From contig NZ_JBFDUZ010000001.1 in NCBI RefSeq assembly GCF_040719145.1, positions 1,550,001-1,614,000 on the forward strand: DNA of 64,000 nt, in the 5' to 3' direction. Under the pieces are notes generated by a model. It did no database searches, was not told the DNA's origin, and saw nothing but the letters and a program-made list of their open reading frames with translations. Each line of letters starts with the position of its first letter. Position 1 is the stretch's first letter. A program made the translations under genes and the position numbers. Of the stretch, positions 35,545-44,551 are shown piece after piece. The stretch is from Paenibacillus sp. JQZ6Y-1. GTDB taxonomy: Bacteria; Bacillota; Bacilli; Paenibacillales; Paenibacillaceae.

Positions 35545-36299
35545 AATTAATCTCGGTCCTTTCGTTATGGAAACATGATGTATAAGGGTGCAAAGCCTAA
35601 AAAAATATACGTTCTTACTTTTTACAACTGTATCATTATAATATGAATAGATAATGAACGGTAGCGACAGCAGAGCGTGTAACATGAAGCTAACAGAAGC
35701 AAAACGGACGAAAGGTTGGATACCTTACATATTTGCTAGCAATCAACTTAATTTTAAAGGATTTTGCACTGTTATATTAGGTATACTATATATTACGTAA
35801 GCTAAGCAAAAAAAGTTGCATTTATTTTTAGGATTTTGTGAAAAAAGTGAATTTATTTTGAGAATTGACGTCGTAGAAGCGAAAGACAATCATTGGTTTA
35901 CAAAAATAGTGGTCCTATCACCGCTTTATTGCGTATAAAAAGAAAAGAGAGGCGGGCGGAATTTTAACTTGCCAACTTTTCGTGGTAAGGTAGAGAAGTC
36001 TCTTTGTGTGGAGAAATCTCTTTATATAGATATTACCCGTTTTATAGGTAATGTATAAAAGAATGAAGAGATCGCAACAACTTTTTATGCTGGTTTGCGT
36101 TTAACCACATAGAGACCGAATGATAACGGGATGAGTAAGCATCTTTGGCTTGAGCTAAGCGACTGTCTGTTTACGATCAAAAGGACAGTCCATCATCGCT
36201 GCATACATAAAGACAGACAGTGATATACCGGAATTTCACCTGTTATTGGGCAACTATCATTTCTTAATCTTAATTTGACGAACAGAAAGGAACGACATC
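35545..36299. other. Long AT-rich intergenic region between two divergent secreted-protein genes
   Basis: No gene is supported. Two palindromic copies, GAGAAGTCTC (35993-36002) and GAGAAATCTC (36011-36020), each followed by TTT, lie 18 bp apart. A small ATTACC/GGTAAT hairpin is at 36032-36052. The size and motifs suggest elaborate control of one or both neighbours. Confidence 0.5.
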
Positions 36300-37397
36300 A
36301 TGAAGACATTCAAAACACTACTCTCTCTCGGACTGCTCGTGACTTCATTTACACCGACACTGGCAGCACATGCGGAAGCAACAACCACACCACAGGCAAA
36401 CGTTCAGACAACACAGGCAGCAACGAACTCCACTAATAATGCTTCCACATCGCAATCGGCAGGGCAGGAGCAGCCGTCCATCAATTCACAATTTTTTGCC
36501 AAACAAAAAGCGGCAGTACTGCGTGATCTGGCTGGCAGCGAGCCAGTGACGACAGCGGGAACCGATGATCAAAGCGCAACCACGACAAGCGCTCAATTGA
36601 AAAAAGCCGATTATACGTATATGACCGTAACAGGAGAAGTCTACAGCTCTCAGCGTGGTTATCTTGGTTCAGCGAAAAAAGATGACGAGGTAGATAATAC
36701 GCGCAGTGCTACTCAATTCGATCCGAACAACCCTATTTCCGTTAAAGAAGTAAATGGTGGTACAACGGGCGCTTTTGAGCGTCGCCAGTTGGATTTTGAA
36801 GGATTTGATAGCATCAACTCCGATATTACACTGCCAACTGTAAGCGGATTGGGTGAAGGGGAGCAGCCGTGGGTGTATTATGGTTTTGATTCGCAAAGCG
36901 GAAATGCGATTGAAGCAGGATACTCCTATCAAACGGGTACGCATCGCTGGTTACCTTATATCCGTTCCAATGGATTTTACTACGGGGATTCTACCGTACA
37001 GAAGTACGATACGAATCAGATCAAAAATGTGAAATTCTATCTGGCGAAAACAGTCAGCTCGGATACGTATTATAGCGCTTATTTTGTCGTTGATAATACA
37101 CAGATTCTGATTGCACCTACCAAATGGACAGATAGCGATACGAACTCGACGTCAGTTAAACGCGTAACTTCCATCGCAAAAAAAGCCTTTGATGGCAACA
37201 ATATTCAAGGTCGCACCATGAATCAGCGTTATGAGAATGTACAGGTATCCCGCTTTAATGAGGAGCAGGCTTACCCATGGAGCCAATATACCGAATATAC
37301 CGAAAATCGCAATGGGCGCTGGTATGGGACACTTGATAACTCGCCTAAATATGTACATCGCGACTGGATTAATTCTTCCATTTACAGCGATAATTAA
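36300..37397 (+). CDS. Secreted protein, YrpD-like
   Basis: A 365-residue exported protein. It has a signal peptide (about 1-25, A-A-H-A-E-A), a Thr/Gln/Ser-rich linker to about 75, and a beta-rich domain with W-V-Y-Y-G-F-D, G-N-A-I-E-A-G-Y and H-R-W-L-P-Y-I-R. This pattern recalls Bacillus YrpD, a secreted protein of unknown role; the match is from memory. GAAAGGAA precedes the ATG. Confidence 0.65.
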   Translation: MKTFKTLLSLGLLVTSFTPTLAAHAEATTTPQANVQTTQAATNSTNNASTSQSAGQEQPSINSQFFAKQKAAVLRDLAGSEPVTTAGTDDQSATTTSAQLKKADYTYMTVTGEVYSSQRGYLGSAKKDDEVDNTRSATQFDPNNPISVKEVNGGTTGAFERRQLDFEGFDSINSDITLPTVSGLGEGEQPWVYYGFDSQSGNAIEAGYSYQTGTHRWLPYIRSNGFYYGDSTVQKYDTNQIKNVKFYLAKTVSSDTYYSAYFVVDNTQILIAPTKWTDSDTNSTSVKRVTSIAKKAFDGNNIQGRTMNQRYENVQVSRFNEEQAYPWSQYTEYTENRNGRWYGTLDNSPKYVHRDWINSSIYSDN

Positions 37398-37417
37398 AAT
37401 TGCTAACTGTTAACATA

Positions 37418-37463
37418 AAAAAACACCGTTTCCTTCTATATAAATAAGGAAACGGTGTTTTTT
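37418..37463. terminator. Terminator after the YrpD-like gene
   Basis: AAAACACCGTTTCCTT/AAGGAAACGGTGTTTT perfect 16-bp stem, T-run on both strands. Confidence 0.92.
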
Positions 37464-37601
37464 GTATGAGAGTGAGAGGAATAGAGGATTGCTATATTGA
37501 CTTTAAATAGGTGTTGTATATCGAATTGACGCTTCTACTCTCAAAATAGACTTTGTATCTCTGAATAGACTGTATACCTTCAAATAAACGCCATGAACAA
37601 T

Positions 37602-37934
37602 TTAAATTTTTACACTTAGCGCTACTTGAAGTAATTCCAGATGCACGTCCACGGTATCTTCTTCATTCTCAAGCTTCGGTACTGAGGTGAAATAGCTGTG
37701 TACGGTCGCCTGAAACTCTAATTGTTTGCCAGGTACTTGCACATTCACAACAGATTCATACAGCGCTGAAGTAATATCGTGATACTCTTGCTGACCAGTA
37801 ATCACAAAATCGAAAATGATCAGCGTGCGACCTGTACCGCCGTCTGAATCATGTAACTGATCTTCCCTGTAGTTCAAGCCTTCAATTTGCAAATCCGAGA
37901 TCTGGATCAAAGTTGATGATTCGGAAGTTGACAT
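37602..37934 (-). CDS. DUF3219 family protein (YkvR-like)
   Basis: A 110-residue cytoplasmic protein matching the DUF3219 family of Bacillales: I-Q-I-S-D-L-Q-I-E-G-L-N-Y near the start and H-D-I-T-S-A-L-Y-E in the centre. AAAGGATG precedes the ATG. Function unknown. Confidence 0.8.
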   Translation of the reverse strand: MSTSESSTLIQISDLQIEGLNYREDQLHDSDGGTGRTLIIFDFVITGQQEYHDITSALYESVVNVQVPGKQLEFQATVHSYFTSVPKLENEEDTVDVHLELLQVALSVKI

Positions 37935-38242
37935 GGAATATCATCCTTTCTCATGGTGAGGATAGCGAGGAGAGGTTTCTACATATAGAGAAGACTCTAT
38001 ATATAGAAGGAAAGCAGTCAGCAATCTATGCAATCATCATTCACAACGATTCACCGCTGCTTGCCGAACCGGATAGTGTGGTTACCCTCTCATCGCAATA
38101 ACTGTTTGTATCTCCCGTTAACCTAATTGTACGCTATTCAATCAGCACTCATCCAATCTTCAGACGATGGAGAGGGTGATTTGAAGATCATGGCTGAACA
38201 TAATGGTATAGTAAGTGTAGGAATAACATAGAGCAGAAGAGA

Positions 38243-40162
38243 CTATTTCTTCTCTTGAATCTCTTGCTGTACAGCGGCAATCCATTCATTGACACCCACT
38301 GGCTGCTGCTCAGTTTCATTATATCGACGCACATTCACTTGACCGGATTGCTGTTCTTTTTCGCCAACGACAAGAATGTAGGGAATCTTTTCTTGCTGTG
38401 CCTGACGCATTTTGTAGCCTAACTTGTTGCTGGACAAGTCAGCTTGTACACGAATGCCAGCCGCCGATAGCATCTGTTTTACCTCATGCGCATAGTCTGC
38501 ATAATGAGGGGAGACTGGCAATACTTTTGCCTGAATCGGAGCAAGCCACAATGGAAATGCACCTGCATAATGCTCAGTCAGAATGCCGAGAAAGCGGTCA
38601 ATGGATCCGTATACCGCACGATGAATAACGACCGGACGATGCTTCATGCTATCTTCACCGATATAAGAGAGGTCGAATTTCTCCGGCATTTGAAAATCCA
38701 GTTGAATGGTACCGCATTGCCAGCTCCGTTTTAGCGCATCTAGCACATGGAAGTCGATCTTCGGTCCATAAAAGGCACCGTCCCCTTCATTCAGTCGATA
38801 CGCTACTCCGCGCCGCTCCAGCACATTACGCAGCGCCTGCTCTGCCTGTTGCCACAATTCCTCCGAACCCATAGAGTCTTCGGGACGAGTGGACAATTCC
38901 ACCTCATAATCAAAGCCAAATACCGCATACATCTCGTCGATCAGATCCATGGCACGTCCGATCTCATCCTCAATCTGTTCTGGCAATACATACAAATGCG
39001 CATCGTCCTGACAAAATGTCCGCACCCGCATCAGCCCATTCAATGCCCCGGAAAATTCATGCCGATGCACCTGACCAAACTCCATCATCCGCATCGGAAG
39101 ATCGCGGTACGAACGTAATTCATTTTTATAAATCAACATATGCCCCGGGCAGTTCATCGGCTTGAGTGCGAAGCTTTCCTGATCGACTTCGGAAAAATAC
39201 ATATTGTCCTTGTAATGATCCCAGTGACCGGATTGCTCCCACAGCTCCCGATTCATCATAAACGGAGTACGCACTTCCTCATATCCACGGCGAAGCTGAA
39301 TATCGCGTGAGAACGATTCTAGCTGTGTACGCAGCGCCATACCTGCTGGCAAATAAAAGGGCATGCCCGGTGCTTCTTCCGAAAACATAAACAATTTTAG
39401 CTCTCGACCCAGCTTACGATGATCCCGCCGACGTGCTTCTTGCAGCCATTGTAGATGCTCATCCAACTGCGCCTTGTGCGGAAACACAACGCCATATATC
39501 CGCTGTAACACAGTATTGTTAGCATCGCCACGCCAGTATGCTCCAGCGACGCTCATTAATTGAAAATGCTGCAATTTGCCTGTCGATGGTAAATGTGGTC
39601 CGCGATCCAAATCGCTGAATGCACCCTGCTCGTAGATGGCAAAATCATCATCCTGCTGATTATCCTCAATCATTTGCAGTTTATAGGATTCGCCACGTTC
39701 ACGGAAAAAGTGAAGTGCCTCCTCACGGTTCAGTACACGGCGGCGGATAGGAAGCTGCTGTGCTGCAATACGTCGCATTTGCTTTTCGATAGCGGCAAAA
39801 TCATGCTCAGACAAGGGCTGTTCCAATTCAAAATCATAATAAAATCCTTGCTCTACCGATAGCCCAATCCCCAGCTTAACTTGCTGCTCACCATACAACT
39901 GCTTGACCGCTTGAGCGAGGATATGAGCAGCACTCACTTGATAAATTGGCAATGCAGCTTCATCGTCATCTGTAACAATTTCCAATCTGCTGTCTTCCAG
40001 CACTGGTGTTTGCAGATCGACGAGCTGTCCATTCAGCCAGCCTGCAATAGCGCTTTTTCCTAAGGAAGATTGGATCGCAGCGGCAATGTCGTGTATCGAA
40101 GCACCACGTTCCACCTGACGTACCGATCCGTTTGGCAATTCTACTTTGATTGGATATAACAT
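38243..40162 (-). CDS. thrS: Threonyl-tRNA synthetase
   Basis: A 639-residue class II synthetase that charges tRNA-Thr. N-terminal TGS domain (1-62), the editing/SAD domain (about 70-230), the catalytic core with M-N-C-P-G-H-M (zinc-binding Cys) and a C-terminal anticodon domain with N-K-L-G-Y-K-M-R. It is controlled by a T-box leader. The initiation codon follows GGGAGG. As Bacillus has two thrS-type genes, this could be thrZ-like. Confidence 0.95.
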   Translation of the reverse strand: MLYPIKVELPNGSVRQVERGASIHDIAAAIQSSLGKSAIAGWLNGQLVDLQTPVLEDSRLEIVTDDDEAALPIYQVSAAHILAQAVKQLYGEQQVKLGIGLSVEQGFYYDFELEQPLSEHDFAAIEKQMRRIAAQQLPIRRRVLNREEALHFFRERGESYKLQMIEDNQQDDDFAIYEQGAFSDLDRGPHLPSTGKLQHFQLMSVAGAYWRGDANNTVLQRIYGVVFPHKAQLDEHLQWLQEARRRDHRKLGRELKLFMFSEEAPGMPFYLPAGMALRTQLESFSRDIQLRRGYEEVRTPFMMNRELWEQSGHWDHYKDNMYFSEVDQESFALKPMNCPGHMLIYKNELRSYRDLPMRMMEFGQVHRHEFSGALNGLMRVRTFCQDDAHLYVLPEQIEDEIGRAMDLIDEMYAVFGFDYEVELSTRPEDSMGSEELWQQAEQALRNVLERRGVAYRLNEGDGAFYGPKIDFHVLDALKRSWQCGTIQLDFQMPEKFDLSYIGEDSMKHRPVVIHRAVYGSIDRFLGILTEHYAGAFPLWLAPIQAKVLPVSPHYADYAHEVKQMLSAAGIRVQADLSSNKLGYKMRQAQQEKIPYILVVGEKEQQSGQVNVRRYNETEQQPVGVNEWIAAVQQEIQEKK

Positions 40163-40553
40163 AGTGAAAACCTCCCAATGATTTCAATGATGAAAGCGCA
40201 AAAAAGCACTCAATCCCAGCAGGGACGAGTGCGCTTAGCTCGTGGTTCCACCCTTGTTCGATCTGTTTCTGTCATGACATGGACAATGATATAGCTATTG
40301 CATTCATGTGTGCATGAAATCAGATCCTCATTGGCATCCGTTAACGAGGATGAATCGGTAACACCTAGACATATGCAGCGGACAGCGACAGGTGATGTGG
40401 CTCGATTAAACCGTCCGGCACATGTTCGGCATTACAGCTACAGAGTGGTAATTCCTCAACCGTCGACTGGAGAAGCTCTCAGCAATCGCTTCTCTCTCTG
40501 GACAGCGCATGAAGGGAATCCTGTCTCCGGTCATCGCCAAAATGTGTTATTGG
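40163..40553 (-). promoter_or_regulatory. T-box leader of thrS
   Basis: The conserved T-box AAGGGTGGAACCACG lies at 40242-40256 on the minus strand, just before the terminator. Upstream is a long stem I region that contains GAATTACCACTC, with ACC as the likely threonine specifier codon. Uncharged tRNA-Thr should permit read-through into thrS. Confidence 0.85.
40201..40233 (-). terminator. Terminator of the thrS T-box
   Basis: GCACTC-TCCC and GGGA-GAGTGC with a TTTTTT run on the minus strand. It would be replaced by an antiterminator when uncharged tRNA-Thr binds. Confidence 0.85.
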
Positions 40554-40559
40554 TTCTCG

Positions 40560-40588
40560 ATTATAGGAGTCGTTTGGAAAAAGGTCAA
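40560..40588 (-). promoter_or_regulatory. Sigma-A promoter of the thrS leader
   Basis: TTGACC, a 17-bp spacer and TATAAT on the minus strand. Confidence 0.8.
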
Positions 40589-40924
40589 GAGGGGAAGTGG
40601 AATTTATTTTTTGCGAGTGATGTAGATGGGAAGAGAAAAGCCTTGAAATATATGACGTAAAAAAGACGGAATTGGAATGTCCATATAGTTACATAGGTGA
40701 GAAAATATATGCATTCATAGTAAAGACAGAAAGCAAACCAACAGTTACAATAAATTACAACATCAATCCATTCGATTCAAAAAGATGCAGGACGGCAGAT
40801 GAGTATTTGATTATGATATAGATTATATTAATGAAACGCTAACAGAAACGAATGGATATGGTCCTGCTGCTACAGAATAATACATTCGCATGCTCGACAT
40901 AATCAGAATAGGAGAGGAAGCTGA

Positions 40925-41884
40925 ATGACACTTCATTGCGCTATTTTAGATGACTATCAAAATGTTGCTTTTTCGCTCGCAGATTGGTCGGTGCTGGATG
41001 AGCAGGTGGAAGTCCGAAACTACACACATTATTTTCAATCAGAGGATGAACTGGTTCAAGCGGTAGAGGATTGCGAGATTCTGGTCATCATGCGTGAACG
41101 AACCAAATTTCCAGCAGAAGTATTAAAGCGTCTACCTTCTCTCAAGCTTCTAGTGACAACAGGGATGCGCAATGCGTCTGTTGATGTGCAGGCAGCACAA
41201 AAGCTAGGCATAACCGTTTGCGGCACAGGTGGCAAAGGGGCAGCACCAACCGAGTTAACATGGGCGCTCATTCTCGGCATTACCCGCCATCTGGTAGAGG
41301 AAAATCACGCATTCCGTCAGGGTGGTGCATGGCAGAGTACCATCGGCATCGGTCTTCAAGGCAAAATGCTTGGTCTGATCGGACTGGGCAAAATCGGTAA
41401 AGGGATGGCTGCCATTGCACAAGCGATGGGCATGTCTGTACTGTCATGGAGTCCCAACCTGACTGCTGAGCGTGCTCAAGAGGCTGGCGTAACACTCGCC
41501 AATTCGCTGCATGAATTGCTACGCCAAAGTGATATTGTGTCTGTTCATATGGTGCTGAGTGAGAAGACTCAACATCTCATCGGCAAACCAGAGCTGGAAC
41601 AGATGAAGTCAACCGCTTATCTGATCAATACCTCACGTGCAGGGCTGGTTGACCAGCAAGCGATGATCGAAGCATTGCAGCAGCAAACCATTGCTGGCGC
41701 GGGATTGGATGTGTTTGACGAGGAACCTTTGCCGCTGGATCATGTGCTTCGTACATTGCCCAATGTATTGGCAACACCGCATATCGGTTATGTATCGGAT
41801 GATAATTACAAGGCATTTTATGGGGATGCGCTAGAGGATATTGTCCAGTTTCTACAAGGATCGCCAATCCGTGAACTGAAGTGA
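40925..41884 (+). CDS. D-2-hydroxyacid dehydrogenase
   Basis: A 319-residue NAD-dependent dehydrogenase of the phosphoglycerate-dehydrogenase-like family. The Rossmann motif G-L-I-G-L-G-K-I-G-K-G lies near 150, N-T-S-R-A-G-L-V-D near 237, D-V-F-D-E-E-P-L near 262 and the catalytic His in T-P-H-I-G-Y near 285. It reduces a 2-keto acid or oxidises the D-hydroxy acid; the substrate is not defined. GGAGAGGAAG precedes the ATG. Confidence 0.88.
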   Translation: MTLHCAILDDYQNVAFSLADWSVLDEQVEVRNYTHYFQSEDELVQAVEDCEILVIMRERTKFPAEVLKRLPSLKLLVTTGMRNASVDVQAAQKLGITVCGTGGKGAAPTELTWALILGITRHLVEENHAFRQGGAWQSTIGIGLQGKMLGLIGLGKIGKGMAAIAQAMGMSVLSWSPNLTAERAQEAGVTLANSLHELLRQSDIVSVHMVLSEKTQHLIGKPELEQMKSTAYLINTSRAGLVDQQAMIEALQQQTIAGAGLDVFDEEPLPLDHVLRTLPNVLATPHIGYVSDDNYKAFYGDALEDIVQFLQGSPIRELK

Positions 41885-41984
41885 TCAAATAATACCTCTG
41901 ATAATTAAAGTGAACAAGAATATAGGAAATACAAAGCATAAATATATTGTGCATCTGCATATCCATATATCCGCGTGGGGGTAT

Positions 41985-42260
41985 GGGACTTTATGAATAC
42001 ATCTCATGAGAATTCAATCTATTAAAATTAAAAAAACACTACATGAAAAATTCATAATAGTAATAGAAAAATGAATAAATCTTGCTGCTACGAAGTATTA
42101 CATCCTTTTGATTGTATCTATCTACGATCCAAGGTACAAAACGTAAATCATAAAGCTCGGTTTAAAAACACTAGTTTCAAAGTATAAAAAAACGAGTTCT
42201 AATGTAAAACTACTACTCGATAAGGAAAACTATCATTTCATTAGTAAAAATCAAATTTCG
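41985..42260. other. A-tract-rich intergenic DNA, possibly curved
   Basis: No gene. Runs of four to seven A recur at spacings of about 20-22 bp between 42160 and 42250, about two helical turns. Phased A-tracts bend DNA; the role here is unknown. Confidence 0.35.
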
Positions 42261-42274
42261 GCACCACAAAAAGG

Positions 42275-42314
42275 AGCAGCTTTGTATCTAATTCAGATAC
42301 AAAGCTGCTTTTTT
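42275..42314. terminator. Terminator between convergent genes
   Basis: AGCAGCTTTGTATCT/AGATACAAAGCTGCT perfect 15-bp stem with T-runs on both strands (after CC on the minus strand). Confidence 0.92.
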
Positions 42315-42374
42315 ACGGCTTGTTTTGTTGTACGAACGACTACGCGTTCAGTATAAGCACTGTCTTTCTATATA

Positions 42375-43271
42375 TTAACTCTTCGCAATACGCTGCTTGA
42401 TAAACAATGCTGCCCGATCAAGCGCCTCATCTGCTTCATCCAGTTTACCTGTAAATGCCTGAAATACATGCGGCACATCCGCCGTTATATCCAACATAAC
42501 ATCTACATCTGCTTCCTGCGCACGCTCAGCAAGCATAATGGAATCATCCAGCAGTAATTCATTGGTGCCGACCTGAAGCAGCAATGGCGGGAAGCCTTGC
42601 AGATTGCCGTACGTGGCAGGGCTTATCCACTCGTGACGTGGGTCCTGCCCAGCAAGGAACATGACATCAGTATGATCAAAGTTTTCTTGTGCAAAAATGG
42701 GATCGACGTCTGCCTTGCTAACCCTACTTTTGCCAGCATGAGTTTTATCTAGCCCTGCCGAAAAGGTCACAACTGCCGCTGGAACTGGCAATCCAGCATC
42801 TCGTGCCATCATACATACCGCTACTGCAAGACCACCGCCAGTAGAGTCGCCAACCAGCACGATGCTGGATGCCGATGTGCCATTGTCGAGTAATTCCCGA
42901 TATGCTGCCAGCCCGTCCTCCATCGCTGCCGGAAAAGGATGCTCCGGTGCTAGTCGATAATCTAGCGATAGCGCGCGAATACCAGTGCGGCTTACTAGGC
43001 TTGCGGTTATTGACATGGCAGTGGCAGGTGAGCCAACGACATAAGAACCGCCGTGAAAATACAACATACTGCCGGGAGCATTAGCTTGCTCATGCTCCAC
43101 CTGTACAGCAGGACGATTCCCCAATGTAATCGGAGTTTGTATGACATTGGTCGGAACGTGCATCGTACCCATAAATGCAGCAAAGCCTTTTCGCAGCTGC
43201 TCTGGCGTATGCGGGGTAAAAGCGGGGCGTTGCAATTTTTGACGTAAAGCTATGCGTTGTTGTCGGGACAT
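42375..43271 (-). CDS. Alpha/beta hydrolase of the hormone-sensitive-lipase family
   Basis: A 298-residue esterase-like enzyme. The oxyanion motif H-G-G-S lies near residue 73, the nucleophile elbow G-D-S-T-G-G near 144, and acidic and His residues near D-V-D and D-V-P-H-V-F. It probably hydrolyses short-chain esters. The ATG at 43271 with TGGAGG is preferred over one 5 codons upstream. Divergent from a WYL regulator, which likely controls it. Confidence 0.87.
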   Translation of the reverse strand: MSRQQRIALRQKLQRPAFTPHTPEQLRKGFAAFMGTMHVPTNVIQTPITLGNRPAVQVEHEQANAPGSMLYFHGGSYVVGSPATAMSITASLVSRTGIRALSLDYRLAPEHPFPAAMEDGLAAYRELLDNGTSASSIVLVGDSTGGGLAVAVCMMARDAGLPVPAAVVTFSAGLDKTHAGKSRVSKADVDPIFAQENFDHTDVMFLAGQDPRHEWISPATYGNLQGFPPLLLQVGTNELLLDDSIMLAERAQEADVDVMLDITADVPHVFQAFTGKLDEADEALDRAALFIKQRIAKS

Positions 43272-43354
43272 GAATGATACCTCCATAATATGGTTTGATG
43301 AATAGATGGTTTTTCACAACACGGTATTGCTTGTGTTCTGTATTGATTGTAGAT

Positions 43355-43386
43355 CATAATAGTGACAATAATTGTCGTAGATTATG
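43355..43386. promoter_or_regulatory. Dyad operator between hydrolase and WYL regulator genes
   Basis: Perfect GACAAT-A-ATTGTC (43364-43376), flanked by CATAAT (43355-43360) and ATTATG (43381-43386), an extended 32-bp dyad 37 bp before the regulator start. Likely the binding site of the WYL regulator. Confidence 0.6.
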
Positions 43387-43422
43387 TATTAAGAAACGTA
43401 AATGCTAGTATAAAGAAATGAG

Positions 43423-44391
43423 ATGAGTATTATGGCAAAATCCGATATGCCCAAAGCAAAAAGACTGATGGAACTTATGATGGCGGTCAATCGAAAGCGT
43501 CAATTCAAGGTAAGAGAGCTTGCCGATGAATTCGGCGTATCTACACGCACCATTTTGCGTGATTTGCAGGAGTTGAGCGAGCTGGGGGTGCCGCTGTATT
43601 CTGAAGTAGGTCCGCATGGAGGATATCGAATCCTGCGAGAGCGTGTATTGCCGCCTATCGCTTTTACAGAGGTAGAGGCAGTAGCGATGTTTTTTGCATC
43701 CCATGCACTGCGTCACTATTCATCATTGCCATTTGAAGTGGAGTCGGTCTCCGCGCTGCGCAAGTTTTATTTGCATTTACCGGGGGATGTTAGAGATAGC
43801 ATTGACCGGATGAAGCATCGGCTCGATTTTACTGCGCCGACTCGGCGGCAACATGCTCCCTATTTGCCCATCTTGCTGGAAGCTGCCGTTTCACAGCAGA
43901 TTCTGCATATTACGTATGAGCCAGAAGGCAAAAGCAGAAGCACTCGCCCGATCCAGCCCGTATTTATTTATACCAATCAAGGTTTCTGGTATTGTTCGGC
44001 ATATTGCTTCTTACGAAACGAATACCGCTTGTTTCGCTGCGACCGCATCGTATTAGCCGATTATGATACGACTGGCTTGCAACCGTTGGAGCTAGAGCCT
44101 TATCAAAGTACGGGCTGGTATGAAGAGCATTTACCACAGCATCCATTACGAATTCGAGCACATCTTAGTCATCGGGCGGTACAGCGTTGTGAAGGGGAAA
44201 TTTGGATTTCGCTGGATGTGCAGGATGATGGAAGTGGGTATTTGGAAAAAGTGATACCGGAAGAGGAATTGAGCTTTTACGCCGAGTTTTGTATTGGACT
44301 GGGCAAAGAGGTGGCAGTAGAAGGACCAGAGGAGCTAAAAGAAGAAATTCGCAAGCAGCTGGCACACTTGACTTCGCATTATGCAAAATAA
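43423..44391 (+). CDS. HTH- and WYL-domain transcriptional regulator (YafY-like)
   Basis: A 322-residue regulator. An N-terminal winged helix (about 9-65) has V-R-E-L-A-D-E-F-G-V-S-T-R-T-I-L-R-D-L. The WYL-type effector domain (about 140-310) carries Q-P-V-F-I-Y and W-Y-C-S-A-Y. WYL domains sense nucleic acids or small ligands. ATG at 43423 or 43432 is possible; neither has a strong ribosome site. Confidence 0.87.
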   Translation: MSIMAKSDMPKAKRLMELMMAVNRKRQFKVRELADEFGVSTRTILRDLQELSELGVPLYSEVGPHGGYRILRERVLPPIAFTEVEAVAMFFASHALRHYSSLPFEVESVSALRKFYLHLPGDVRDSIDRMKHRLDFTAPTRRQHAPYLPILLEAAVSQQILHITYEPEGKSRSTRPIQPVFIYTNQGFWYCSAYCFLRNEYRLFRCDRIVLADYDTTGLQPLELEPYQSTGWYEEHLPQHPLRIRAHLSHRAVQRCEGEIWISLDVQDDGSGYLEKVIPEEELSFYAEFCIGLGKEVAVEGPEELKEEIRKQLAHLTSHYAK

Positions 44392-44405
44392 CAGAGAAAT
44401 CAAAA

Positions 44406-44472
44406 ATCCCCTCCTATTCGGTGTGGATCTCATTCTTATCATGAGTTCCTATCACTGCGAAGCGGAGGGGAT
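44406..44472. other. Extended inverted repeat after the WYL gene
   Basis: ATCCCCTCC (44406-44414) and GGAGGGGAT (44464-44472) form a perfect 9-bp outer stem; CTCAT/ATGAG pairs inside. No T-run follows directly. Confidence 0.5.
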
Positions 44473-44481
44473 ATGATCGGT

Positions 44482-44510
44482 AGACCTCATTCCACGATGA
44501 GATCTTTTTT
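44482..44510 (+). terminator. Terminator of the WYL regulator gene
   Basis: AGACCTCAT pairs with ATGAGATCT with one mismatch, then six T. Confidence 0.75.
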
Positions 44511-44551
44511 ATAAGTTTCGATCGGTATAAATGCAGACTGTCTACGCGAAC

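Noticed and set aside
37913-38101. 62-residue plus-strand frame upstream of the DUF3219 gene
   Set aside because: It overlaps the start of the DUF3219 gene antisense and lacks a ribosome site.
40298-40660. 120-residue plus-strand frame upstream of thrS
   Set aside because: It lies across the T-box leader and the sigma-A promoter on the other strand.
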